A program made the translations under genes and the position numbers. 64,000 nucleotides of DNA, from the NCBI GenBank assembly GCA_910584285.1, contig CAJTYK010000001.1, positions 124,001 to 188,000 of the forward strand, in the 5' to 3' direction. Below the pieces are notes generated by a model that was not told the origin of the DNA, made no database searches, and worked only from the letters and a program-made list of their open reading frames with translations. This DNA comes from an uncultured Oscillospiraceae bacterium. Lineage in GTDB: Bacteria; Bacillota; Clostridia; Oscillospirales; Oscillospiraceae. Shown piece by piece: positions 57,856 through 64,000 of this stretch. Every line of letters begins with the position of its first letter. Within the stretch, counting starts at the first letter, position 1.

Positions 57856-58347
57856 TCAGCCCTCCGCCGCCACATCCGCCGTGGACGCGCCCACCAGTGC
57901 GATGAGATCGGCCGGGTTTACCTCCACCTGAAAGCCCACCTTTCCCGCCGACACGCAGATGGTGTCCTGCTCCAAGCAGCTCTGGTGGAACACGGTGGGG
58001 AACCGCTTCTTCATCCCCACCGGGGAACAGCCCCCGTGGACGTACCCCGTCAGGGGCAGCAGATCCTTAGCGGGCAGCATGGTGATGGACTTCTCCCCCA
58101 CCGCCTTTGCCGCCTTTTTCAGATCCAGCGTGGCCGCCACCGGGATATCGAACACGTAGTACCCGCCGGAGGCCCCCTTGGCCACCAGCGTCTTGAACAC
58201 CGCCGCCGGATCCTGGCCCAGCATTTGGGCCACGCTCACCCCGTCGGGGGCGGCGTCCCCCACCGGATAGGCGTGGGGAGTGTAGGAGATCTTTTTCTGA
58301 TCCAGCACCCGCATGACGTTGGTTTTTTCCTCTTTTTGTTTGGACAT
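57856..58347 (-). CDS. ybaK: YbaK/EbsC-type Cys-tRNA(Pro) deacylase
   Basis: 163 residues from the ATG at 58347 (AGGTGA upstream). It removes cysteine or another wrong amino acid from tRNA(Pro). Motifs: VMRVLDQKKISYTPHAYP (about 11-28), VFKTLVAKGASGGYYVFDIP, GYVHGGCSPVGMKKRFPT with conserved Gly-Cys-Ser and the C-terminal NPADLIALVGA. Length matches YbaK. It leads a short set with the YjbR and CPCC genes. Confidence 0.92.
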   Translation of the reverse strand: MSKQKEEKTNVMRVLDQKKISYTPHAYPVGDAAPDGVSVAQMLGQDPAAVFKTLVAKGASGGYYVFDIPVAATLDLKKAAKAVGEKSITMLPAKDLLPLTGYVHGGCSPVGMKKRFPTVFHQSCLEQDTICVSAGKVGFQVEVNPADLIALVGASTADVAAEG

Positions 58348-58368
58348 ACACGTCACCTGTCTGCCTGA

Positions 58369-58587
58369 TTATGGTTCGTCGGTCCGCCCCAGGAGATAGT
58401 CGGCGGAAACATTGAAATAGTCCGCAAGGAATGCCAGGGTTGTGGTTGGAATGTTTATTTGGCCATATTCCACTTTTTGATAGTGGCTGGGAGTACTGCC
58501 CAAAATTTCAGCCATATTTTTTTGGGTCAAACCGTTCTGTTTCCGCAAACTGCGAATTCGTACTCCCATTGTTTTTAATAATTCCAT
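58369..58587 (-). CDS. XRE-family helix-turn-helix regulator
   Basis: 72 residues from the ATG at 58587 (AGAGGTG upstream). One Cro/CI-type HTH: IRSLRKQNGLTQKNMAEIL, then GSTPSHYQKVEYGQ and the ending ADYFNVSADYLLGRTDEP. It contains no other domain. It is divergent from a small gene, and inverted repeats lie in the shared promoter, so it most likely represses that gene and perhaps itself. It looks phage- or element-like in style. Confidence 0.9.
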   Translation of the reverse strand: MELLKTMGVRIRSLRKQNGLTQKNMAEILGSTPSHYQKVEYGQINIPTTTLAFLADYFNVSADYLLGRTDEP

Positions 58588-58597
58588 GTTGCACCTC

Positions 58598-58626
58598 TTG
58601 ACACACAGTGAGACTGTGTGTATAAT
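58598..58626 (+). promoter_or_regulatory. Promoter of the small gene next to the XRE regulator
   Basis: Perfect TTGACA (58598-58603), 17-base spacer, TATAAT (58621-58626). The spacer is almost entirely an inverted repeat, so a bound repressor would block the polymerase. Confidence 0.85.
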
Positions 58627-58654
58627 GATCCACATATAGCACAGTGTGACTGTG
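58601..58654. promoter_or_regulatory. Two operator palindromes CACAGT-3-ACTGTG
   Basis: Operator 1 has nine-base arms ACACACAGT (58601-58609) and ACTGTGTGT (58613-58621) around GAG. Operator 2 has arms CACAGT (58640-58645) and ACTGTG (58649-58654) around GTG. Centres are 36 bases apart. The adjacent XRE protein is the expected binder. Confidence 0.8.
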
Positions 58655-58672
58655 TGTATGGAGGATGGGTCT

Positions 58673-58915
58673 ATGAATGATTTTTATGAATGGCTCTATG
58701 AGCATTACGCAGAACCCCGTCTGTCCAGCGCCCAATTTTCATCCATCTACCATATTCAATGTCAGGAATGGCAGGCCGTGGCGGAAAATCTGTCCCGGCA
58801 TGACCGCCTGTTATCCTACGACCTGATGGATACACTCAAACATGACTGGGGCGCTTTGGCCTTTGCCTGCGGGATCCAGGCGGGGCTGGCCCTCGCCGCG
58901 GGCCTCAAAGCGTGA
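58673..58915 (+). CDS. Small protein under XRE control (DUF6809-like)
   Basis: 80 residues from the ATG at 58673 (GGAGG nine bases upstream). Two or three helices are likely; the end GALAFACGIQAGLALAAGL resembles small clostridial proteins with a FxxGFRLGxxL ending that I recall as DUF6809, but I cannot confirm it. Function unknown. It is driven by a perfect promoter with a repressor site inside, so it is likely switched strongly. It converges on uvrB with only ten bases between. Confidence 0.75.
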   Translation: MNDFYEWLYEHYAEPRLSSAQFSSIYHIQCQEWQAVAENLSRHDRLLSYDLMDTLKHDWGALAFACGIQAGLALAAGLKA

Positions 58916-58925
58916 GCCCTGGGGA

Positions 58926-60896
58926 TTATTTCCCGCTCCCCCGCAGCTTGATAATTTGATCCCGCAGCGCCGCCGCCACCTCGAACTCCAGCATTTTCGC
59001 CGCCTCCTTCATCTGCTTCTCCAGGCCGGCGATGGCCTCCATGCGCTGGAGCTTGGTCATCTGGGACAGCTCCTTGTCGTTGTAGTCCGGCTTCTCCTCC
59101 GCGGACAGGGCCATCAGCTCCCGCACCGCCTTCTTCACCGTCCGGGGCACGATGCCGTGGGCCTTATTAAAGGCGTCCTGCTTTTCCCGGCGGCGCTCCG
59201 TCTCGTCAATGGCCCGGCGCATGGAGGGGGTAATGGTGTCGGCGTACAGCACCACCACGCCGTCGGCGTTCCGGGCCGCCCGGCCGATGGTCTGGATCAA
59301 CGACGTCTCCGAGCGCAGGAAACCCTCCTTGTCCGCGTCCAAAATGGCAACCAGGGACACCTCCGGCAGATCCAGACCCTCCCGCAGCAGGTTGATGCCC
59401 ACCAGCACGTCGAACTCGCCCAGGCGCAGATCCCGGATGATCTCCATCCGCTCGATGGTGTCGATATCGTGGTGCATATACCGCACCCGGATGCCCGCCG
59501 TTTTCAGGTAGTCCGTCAGGCTCTCCGCCATCTTCTTGGTGAGGGTGGTCACCAGCACCCGCTCGTCCCGGGCCGTCCGTTCCTGGATCTCCCCGATGAG
59601 GTCGTCAATCTGCCCCTCCACCGGGCGCACCTCCACCCTGGGGTCCAGCAGGCCAGTGGGGCGGATCACCTGCTCCACGATCTGGCCGGAGCGCTCCCGC
59701 TCGTATTCGCCGGGGGTGGCGGACACGTACACCACCTGGTTGAGACGCTTCTCGAACTCGTCGAACTTCAGCGGCCGGTTGTCGAAGGCGCAGGGCAGGC
59801 GGAAGCCATACTCCACCAGGGTGGTTTTCCGAGCCCGGTCGCCGTTGAACATGGCCCGCACCTGGGGCAGGGTGGCGTGGCTCTCGTCGATGAACAGCAC
59901 GAAGTCCTTGGGGAAGTAGTCCAGCAGGGTGTGCGGGGGCGAGCCCACCGGCCGGCCCTCGATGACCCGGGAGTAGTTCTCAATGCCGGAGCAGTAGCCC
60001 AGCTCCTGCATCATCTCAATGTCGTACATGGTGCGCTGCTTGATCCGCTGGGCCTCGATGAGCTTGTTCTCCTTCTCGAAGAAGGCCACCCGCTCCTCCA
60101 TCTCCTTGTAGATGTCCTGGATGGCGGCGTCCATCTTTTCCTTGGGGGTGACGTAGTGGGTGGCGGGCCAGATGGGAATATTGTTCAGCCGCCGGATAGG
60201 GGCTCCCGTCACCACATTGATCTCGCTGAGCCGGTCGATCTCGTCCCCGAAGAACTCCACCCGGATTGCGGTGTCCTTCCAGTAGGCGGGCCAGATTTCG
60301 ACGGTATCCCCCCGGACGCGGAACATATTGCGCTCAAAGGCGATGTCGTTGCGCTCATAGCGGATGGCCACCAGTTTTTTCAGCAGATCCTCGATCTTGA
60401 TAACCGTACCCACCCGCAGGGCCACCATCATCTTGCCATAGTCCTCCGGCTCGCCCAAGCCGTAGATGCAGGACACGGAGGACACCACGATCACGTCCCG
60501 CCGCTCCAGCAGGGAGGCGGTGGCGGACAGGCGCAGGCGGTCGATCTCCTCGTTCACCGACGAGTCCTTTTCAATAAAGGTGTCGGTGTGGGGAATGTAC
60601 GCCTCCGGCTGGTAGTAGTCGTAGTAGGACACGAAATACTCCACCGCGTTGTGGGGGAAGAACTCCTTGAACTCGGCGCACAGCTGGGCGGCCAGGGTCT
60701 TGTTGTGGGCCAGCACCAGGGTGGGCCGCTGAACCGCCTCGATGACCTTAGCCATGGTGTAGGTCTTGCCTGAGCCGGTGACGCCCAGCAGGGTCTGCTC
60801 GTCCAGGCCGTTCTCGATGCCCGAAGCCAACGCGGCGATAGCCTCCGGCTGGTCGCCGCTGGGGGTGTACTCGGACACCACTTCAAACTTCGGCAT
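58926..60896 (-). CDS. uvrB: Excinuclease ABC subunit B
   Basis: 656 residues, normal. Helicase-like subunit of nucleotide excision repair. Walker A GVTGSGKTYTMAKVIE (about 38-53), the beta-hairpin region YYDYYQPEAYIPHTDTFIEK (about 92-111), DESHATLPQ, VLVGINLLREGLDLPEVSLV, QTIGRAARNADG, and a C-terminal UvrC-contact helix pair. The upstream region has a strong promoter with a LexA-like box in its spacer. Confidence 0.98.
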   Translation of the reverse strand: MPKFEVVSEYTPSGDQPEAIAALASGIENGLDEQTLLGVTGSGKTYTMAKVIEAVQRPTLVLAHNKTLAAQLCAEFKEFFPHNAVEYFVSYYDYYQPEAYIPHTDTFIEKDSSVNEEIDRLRLSATASLLERRDVIVVSSVSCIYGLGEPEDYGKMMVALRVGTVIKIEDLLKKLVAIRYERNDIAFERNMFRVRGDTVEIWPAYWKDTAIRVEFFGDEIDRLSEINVVTGAPIRRLNNIPIWPATHYVTPKEKMDAAIQDIYKEMEERVAFFEKENKLIEAQRIKQRTMYDIEMMQELGYCSGIENYSRVIEGRPVGSPPHTLLDYFPKDFVLFIDESHATLPQVRAMFNGDRARKTTLVEYGFRLPCAFDNRPLKFDEFEKRLNQVVYVSATPGEYERERSGQIVEQVIRPTGLLDPRVEVRPVEGQIDDLIGEIQERTARDERVLVTTLTKKMAESLTDYLKTAGIRVRYMHHDIDTIERMEIIRDLRLGEFDVLVGINLLREGLDLPEVSLVAILDADKEGFLRSETSLIQTIGRAARNADGVVVLYADTITPSMRRAIDETERRREKQDAFNKAHGIVPRTVKKAVRELMALSAEEKPDYNDKELSQMTKLQRMEAIAGLEKQMKEAAKMLEFEVAAALRDQIIKLRGSGK

Positions 60897-60925
60897 AACG
60901 GCCCCTCCCTCAACTGTGTGTTCTC

Positions 60926-60954
60926 ATTTTAGAACGAACGTTTTAATCTGTCAA
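60926..60954 (-). promoter_or_regulatory. Promoter of uvrB
   Basis: TTGACA (60949-60954), 17-base spacer, TAAAAT (60926-60931) on the minus strand. Confidence 0.85.
60931..60944. promoter_or_regulatory. LexA-type SOS box in the uvrB promoter
   Basis: AGAACGAACGTTTT fits the Firmicute LexA form CGAAC-RNRY-GTTYC at 12 of 14 places, the outer bases being the mismatches. It lies in the promoter spacer, a usual place for repression. Confidence 0.65.
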
Positions 60955-60977
60955 CCCTGAACTGTTTAAGAATGGAT

Positions 60978-61012
60978 AAAACTTCATGCGCCGCCTGGAC
61001 GCATAAAGTTTT
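60978..61012. terminator. Terminator after the chromate transporter genes
   Basis: Stem AAAACTT/AAGTTTT with inner ATGCG/CGCAT. It lies just after the last transporter stop on the minus strand; the TTTT ends suit both directions. Confidence 0.7.
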
Positions 61013-61018
61013 GCCCCC

Positions 61019-61606
61019 TTACATCTGGAAAATAATTCCTGCCAACGCCGCCAGCCCAATAAAGCAGATGGGATGCAGCTTTTTCAGCGGCGAGAACTTC
61101 ACCAGCACGAAGATGACCGCCGCCAGTATAATCGCGGGCCAATAAAACAACTCGTATGTGAGAACGCCCTGGCTCGGGGCAATTTCCACCCCTGTCTCAT
61201 GGAACATCAGGGCGATTTTCGCCACCTGGAGCAAAGCGGCGGTGATCAGCGCCACTGATGCGGCCCGCAGGCCGTAGAACACCGCGTCCACCGCCTTGGA
61301 CTGGCGGAATTTCTCCAAAAACCCGGCGATGATCAGGATGATCACCACCGAGGGGAAGATCAGCCCCACCGTGGCCACCACGCCCCCCACCACCCCGGCG
61401 GTGTGGAAGCCCACATAGGTAGCCATGTTCACCCCCATGGGGCCGGGGGTGGACTCGGAGATGGCGATCATGTTGGCCAGGTCGCCGGGGGTGAACCAGC
61501 CGGTGCGCTCCCCCAGGTCGGTGAGGAAGGGGATGGTGGCAAGGCCGCCCCCCACCGAGAACAGCCCCACCCGGCAGAACTCCAAAAACAGTCTGATCAG
61601 AATCAT
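61019..61606 (-). CDS. Chromate transporter family protein, second half
   Basis: 195 residues from the ATG at 61606, which overlaps the stop of the gene before it (ATGA). One CHR domain of about six membrane segments: the family start FLEFCRVGLFSVGGGLATIP (about 8-27), then STPGPMGVNMATYVGFHTAG. Pairs of short ChrA-type proteins make one heteromeric transporter in many Clostridia. Chromate is only the name-giving substrate; the real anion is not known. Confidence 0.9.
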   Translation of the reverse strand: MILIRLFLEFCRVGLFSVGGGLATIPFLTDLGERTGWFTPGDLANMIAISESTPGPMGVNMATYVGFHTAGVVGGVVATVGLIFPSVVIILIIAGFLEKFRQSKAVDAVFYGLRAASVALITAALLQVAKIALMFHETGVEIAPSQGVLTYELFYWPAIILAAVIFVLVKFSPLKKLHPICFIGLAALAGIIFQM

Positions 61607-62196
61607 CCCTTGAGCCCTCCCTTCGCCCAGCGCACGCACAGCCCCGCCGCGCCCGCCGCGATGACCAGGAACACCGGTGAGGTCACCACGCCCAGCGCTG
61701 CCCCCAGCACGCCCTGGGGCAGGTGGAAAAAGGTGCCGTATCCCGCCAGCACCAGCACCACGGCGTAGATCACCCGGGTGGGCCAGTCGATGACGGCGTT
61801 TTTGAACAGCTTGATCACGCTGGACAGGATCAGCGCCACCACCCCGGCCCGGACGCCGTTAAAGGCGTGGGTCACCCATTCCAAATGCATGAAGTTTTGC
61901 AGGAAGGCGGCGATCACCATGATGATCACCAGCGAGGGGAACACCAGCCCCAGGGTGGCGACAGCTCCCCCAGCGATGCCCGCCTGACTGCGGCCCACAA
62001 AGGTGGCGGTGTTCACGGCGATGATGCCGGGGGTGCACTGACCCACAGCATAGTAGTCCGCCAGCTCGGTCTCGGTGGCCCACTTTTTGTTCTCCACCAG
62101 CTCCCGCTGAAGGATGGGCAGCATGGCGTAGCCGCCGCCGAAGGTGCACACGCCGATGCGGGCAAAGGTGAGGAACAGGTCAATGAGAATGTTCAT
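61603..62196 (-). CDS. Chromate transporter family protein, first half
   Basis: 197 residues. CHR domain with FLTFARIGVCTFGGGYAMLP (about 8-27) and GQCTPGIIAVNTATFVGRSQ. It lies before and overlaps its partner gene. The two are of the same size and kind, as expected for the short-chain heterodimer type. The ATG at 62196 follows an inverted-repeat element on the upstream side. Confidence 0.9.
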   Translation of the reverse strand: MNILIDLFLTFARIGVCTFGGGYAMLPILQRELVENKKWATETELADYYAVGQCTPGIIAVNTATFVGRSQAGIAGGAVATLGLVFPSLVIIMVIAAFLQNFMHLEWVTHAFNGVRAGVVALILSSVIKLFKNAVIDWPTRVIYAVVLVLAGYGTFFHLPQGVLGAALGVVTSPVFLVIAAGAAGLCVRWAKGGLKG

Positions 62197-62210
62197 GAAA
62201 TCACCTCATA

Positions 62211-62279
62211 GGGGCGGATATCATCCGCCCACGGTTTATTGGCCGCTCCCGTATCGTGCGGGCGGATGGTATCCGCCCC
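62211..62279. repeat. Short inverted-repeat element
   Basis: 20-base arms at 62211-62230 and 62260-62279 are inverted copies differing at one base (core GGGGCGGAT and ATCCGCCC); each arm is also close to a palindrome. Looks like a dispersed intergenic repeat, in the gap between nadE and the chromate genes. Confidence 0.6.
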
Positions 62280-62290
62280 TGCACCCGCGG

Positions 62291-64000
62291 TCACAGCCCC
62301 TCCAATTCGTCCAGCCACAATTTTGCCACCGCGTCCGACGGCATCCGCCAGTCCCCCCGGGGGGACAGCGCCACCGAGCCCACCTTGGGCCCGTCGGGCA
62401 GGCAGGAGCGCTTAAACTGCTGGGAGAAGAATCGCCGGTAAAAATTCTTCAGCCATTTCAACAGTATCTCCCGGTCATACCGCCCCTCAAAGGCGCGGCA
62501 GGCAAGGCGGAACACTTTATGGGGCGGAAAGCCCCACCGAATGGCGTAATAGAGGTAGAAGTCGTGGAGCTCGTAGGGCCCCACCAGATCCTCGGTGATC
62601 TGGGCGATCTGCCCGTCCTTGGGGGGCAGCAGCTCCGGGGACACTGGGGTGTCCAGGATGTCCCGGAGCACCTCCCCGGCCCGGCCGCCCAGCCGCTCCG
62701 CCTCCCAGTCCACCAAGTGGCGCACCAGCGTCTTGGGGATGGAGGCGTTGACGGCGTACATGGACATATGATCCCCGTTGTAGGTGGCCCAGCCCAGGGC
62801 CAGCTCGGACAGATCCCCGGTGCCAATCACCAGACCGCCCCGCTGGTTGGCCAGATCCATCAGCACCTGGGTGCGCTCCCGGGCCTGGGCGTTCTCGAAG
62901 GCGACGCTGTGATCCTCCATGGACTGGCCGATGTCGGCGAAGTGCTGCTCCACCGCCTTGCCGATGTTCACCTCCAGGAAATCCGTCCCCAGCTCCTGGG
63001 CCAGGATCTCCGCGTTGGAGCGGGTGCGCTTCGTCGTGCCGAAGCAGGGCATGGTGACAGCCAAAATTCTTTTCCGGTCTTTGCCCTGCATGTCAAAGGC
63101 TTTCGCGGTGATCAGAATGGCGAGGGTGGAGTCCAGCCCACCGGACAGCCCCACCACGGCACAGGGGGCGTTCGTGTGCTCCATCCGCTTCTTGAGGCCC
63201 AGGGCGGCGATGGTGAGGATCTCCTCGCACCGCTCCCCCCGGCGGGATTCGTCTGCCGGGATAAAGGGGGTGGGAGAGACGGGGCGGGTGAGCTCTGTCT
63301 CCTCTCGTTCAAACTTGCAGTAATCAGAGAAGATATACCCATCGCTGGGCGGAAAAGCGTAAGTGTTCATCCTCCGCCGCTCATAGGTCAGCCGCTGTAC
63401 GTCAATCTCGCTGATGGTCAGCCCGGTGCTGAACCGGCTTTCCGCAAGAAGCGTCCCGTTTTCTGCGATCATGTTATGCCCCGCGAACACCAGGTCGGTG
63501 GACGACTCTCCTTCCCCCGCGTCGGCGTAGACGTAGGCGCAGCACAGCCGCCCAGATTGCCCCGTCACCAACGAGCGGCGGTAGTCCGCCTTGCCCGCCA
63601 CCTCGTCGGAGGCGGACAGATTCAGGATAAGGGTGGCCCCCTCCGCCGCAAGCCGGACGGAGGGCGGCACTGGGGCCCACAAATCCTCACAGATTTCCAC
63701 GCCGATGACCAGCCCGGAAACTGTCCCGCATTCAATCAACGGACGGGCCGCCATTTGCACCGGCAGCCCCGCCAGTTGGAATTCGCACCCGCCGATCCGC
63801 GCGGAACCATCGCGTCTCTCCAAGGATGTGGAAAACCATCTGGCCTCGTAGAACTCCCCGTAATTGGGAATATAGGTTTTTGGGGTCAACGCTAAAATCG
63901 CACCTTTTTGTATTACTGCGGCACAATTATACAATTTGTTTTGGCATTTTATCGGCAGGCCCAAGGCGGTGACGATATCCAGCTCCCTCGTCTCCTCCAA
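62291..64000 (-). CDS. nadE: Glutamine-dependent NAD+ synthetase, N-terminus cut by window
   Basis: 569 residues are visible and the frame is open to the edge, so about 70 N-terminal residues are probably missing. It joins ammonia from glutamine to deamido-NAD. The glutaminase part holds catalytic Cys in GVEICEDLWAP and Lys in ALTPKTYIPNY. The synthetase part has VVGLSGGLDSTLAIL (PP-loop), TMPCFGTTKRTRSNAE, LVIGTGDLSELALGWATY and FKRSCLPDGPKVGSVALSPR. It lies upstream of the repeat element and the chromate genes in the same direction. Confidence 0.95.
   Translation of the reverse strand: MEETRELDIVTALGLPIKCQNKLYNCAAVIQKGAILALTPKTYIPNYGEFYEARWFSTSLERRDGSARIGGCEFQLAGLPVQMAARPLIECGTVSGLVIGVEICEDLWAPVPPSVRLAAEGATLILNLSASDEVAGKADYRRSLVTGQSGRLCCAYVYADAGEGESSTDLVFAGHNMIAENGTLLAESRFSTGLTISEIDVQRLTYERRRMNTYAFPPSDGYIFSDYCKFEREETELTRPVSPTPFIPADESRRGERCEEILTIAALGLKKRMEHTNAPCAVVGLSGGLDSTLAILITAKAFDMQGKDRKRILAVTMPCFGTTKRTRSNAEILAQELGTDFLEVNIGKAVEQHFADIGQSMEDHSVAFENAQARERTQVLMDLANQRGGLVIGTGDLSELALGWATYNGDHMSMYAVNASIPKTLVRHLVDWEAERLGGRAGEVLRDILDTPVSPELLPPKDGQIAQITEDLVGPYELHDFYLYYAIRWGFPPHKVFRLACRAFEGRYDREILLKWLKNFYRRFFSQQFKRSCLPDGPKVGSVALSPRGDWRMPSDAVAKLWLDELEGL

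Overview
This is a GC-rich (about 60-65 % by eye) window that fits a gut anaerobe of the Firmicutes, most likely an Oscillospiraceae-type clostridium (inference, no marker search possible). The signs are strong AGGAGG-type ribosome sites, consensus TTGACA-17-TATAAT promoters, a Gram-positive EutV/EutW ethanolamine system, a Firmicute-style LexA box and the ftsEX/EnvC-type cluster. I recognise no tRNA, rRNA, CRISPR array or intact transposase.

Bases 1-12956 (minus strand) hold an ethanolamine-utilisation microcompartment operon: eutS, eutP, eutV, eutW, eutA, eutB, eutC, eutL, a long EutK-like shell protein, eutE, two almost identical eutM copies, a EutT-type adenosyltransferase, pduL/eutD, eutJ and the start of one more gene cut by the window edge. 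EutB/EutC split ethanolamine to acetaldehyde and ammonia with adenosylcobalamin. EutA reactivates the enzyme, EutE and PduL turn acetaldehyde into acetyl-CoA and acetyl-phosphate, and the BMC proteins form the shell. The alcohol dehydrogenase EutG lies apart, at 15747-16880 on the plus strand. Three leaders (before eutS, eutA and eutG) carry paired hairpins whose second hairpin overlaps an intrinsic terminator. This is the arrangement expected for antitermination by the ANTAR protein EutV, and it ties the distant eutG to the operon.

Bases 13000-24000 hold housekeeping and small genes: a DUF2284 protein, two acetyltransferases, the cell-division set ftsE-ftsX-EnvC-like peptidase with a downstream S41 protease, a CdaR/PucR-type regulator, a pseudouridine synthase and a DUF4830 protein. 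Bases 24026-34915 form a sialic-acid/amino-sugar region: NagA, NagB, a NanA-type lyase, two ABC permeases, a solute-binding lipoprotein, an RpiR regulator, an AGE-family epimerase, and on the plus strand a ROK-like protein and an SGNH esterase. The likely route is Neu5Ac to ManNAc to GlcNAc to GlcNAc-6-P to fructose-6-P. Palindromes of the GAAAAT(A)ATTTTC type sit at both control regions.

Bases 35000-38630 carry a membrane protein, an acetyltransferase, a DUF624 protein, a TtcA-like enzyme and rplM-rpsI. At 38630-41300 lies an AT-richer island with a possible integrase remnant, a triple direct repeat and a 603-residue zinc-ribbon/membrane/MORN-repeat protein. Bases 41350-50935 hold an unusual peptide ABC transporter: OppB and OppD carry very large insertions, OppF has a membrane tail, and an unknown anchored protein follows. 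Bases 51184-64000 contain a DUF436 protein, an M32 carboxypeptidase, uvrA, a CPCC protein, a YjbR protein, a YbaK deacylase, a divergent XRE regulator/small-protein pair whose operator lies inside a perfect promoter, uvrB under a LexA-like box, a two-gene chromate transporter and a truncated nadE.
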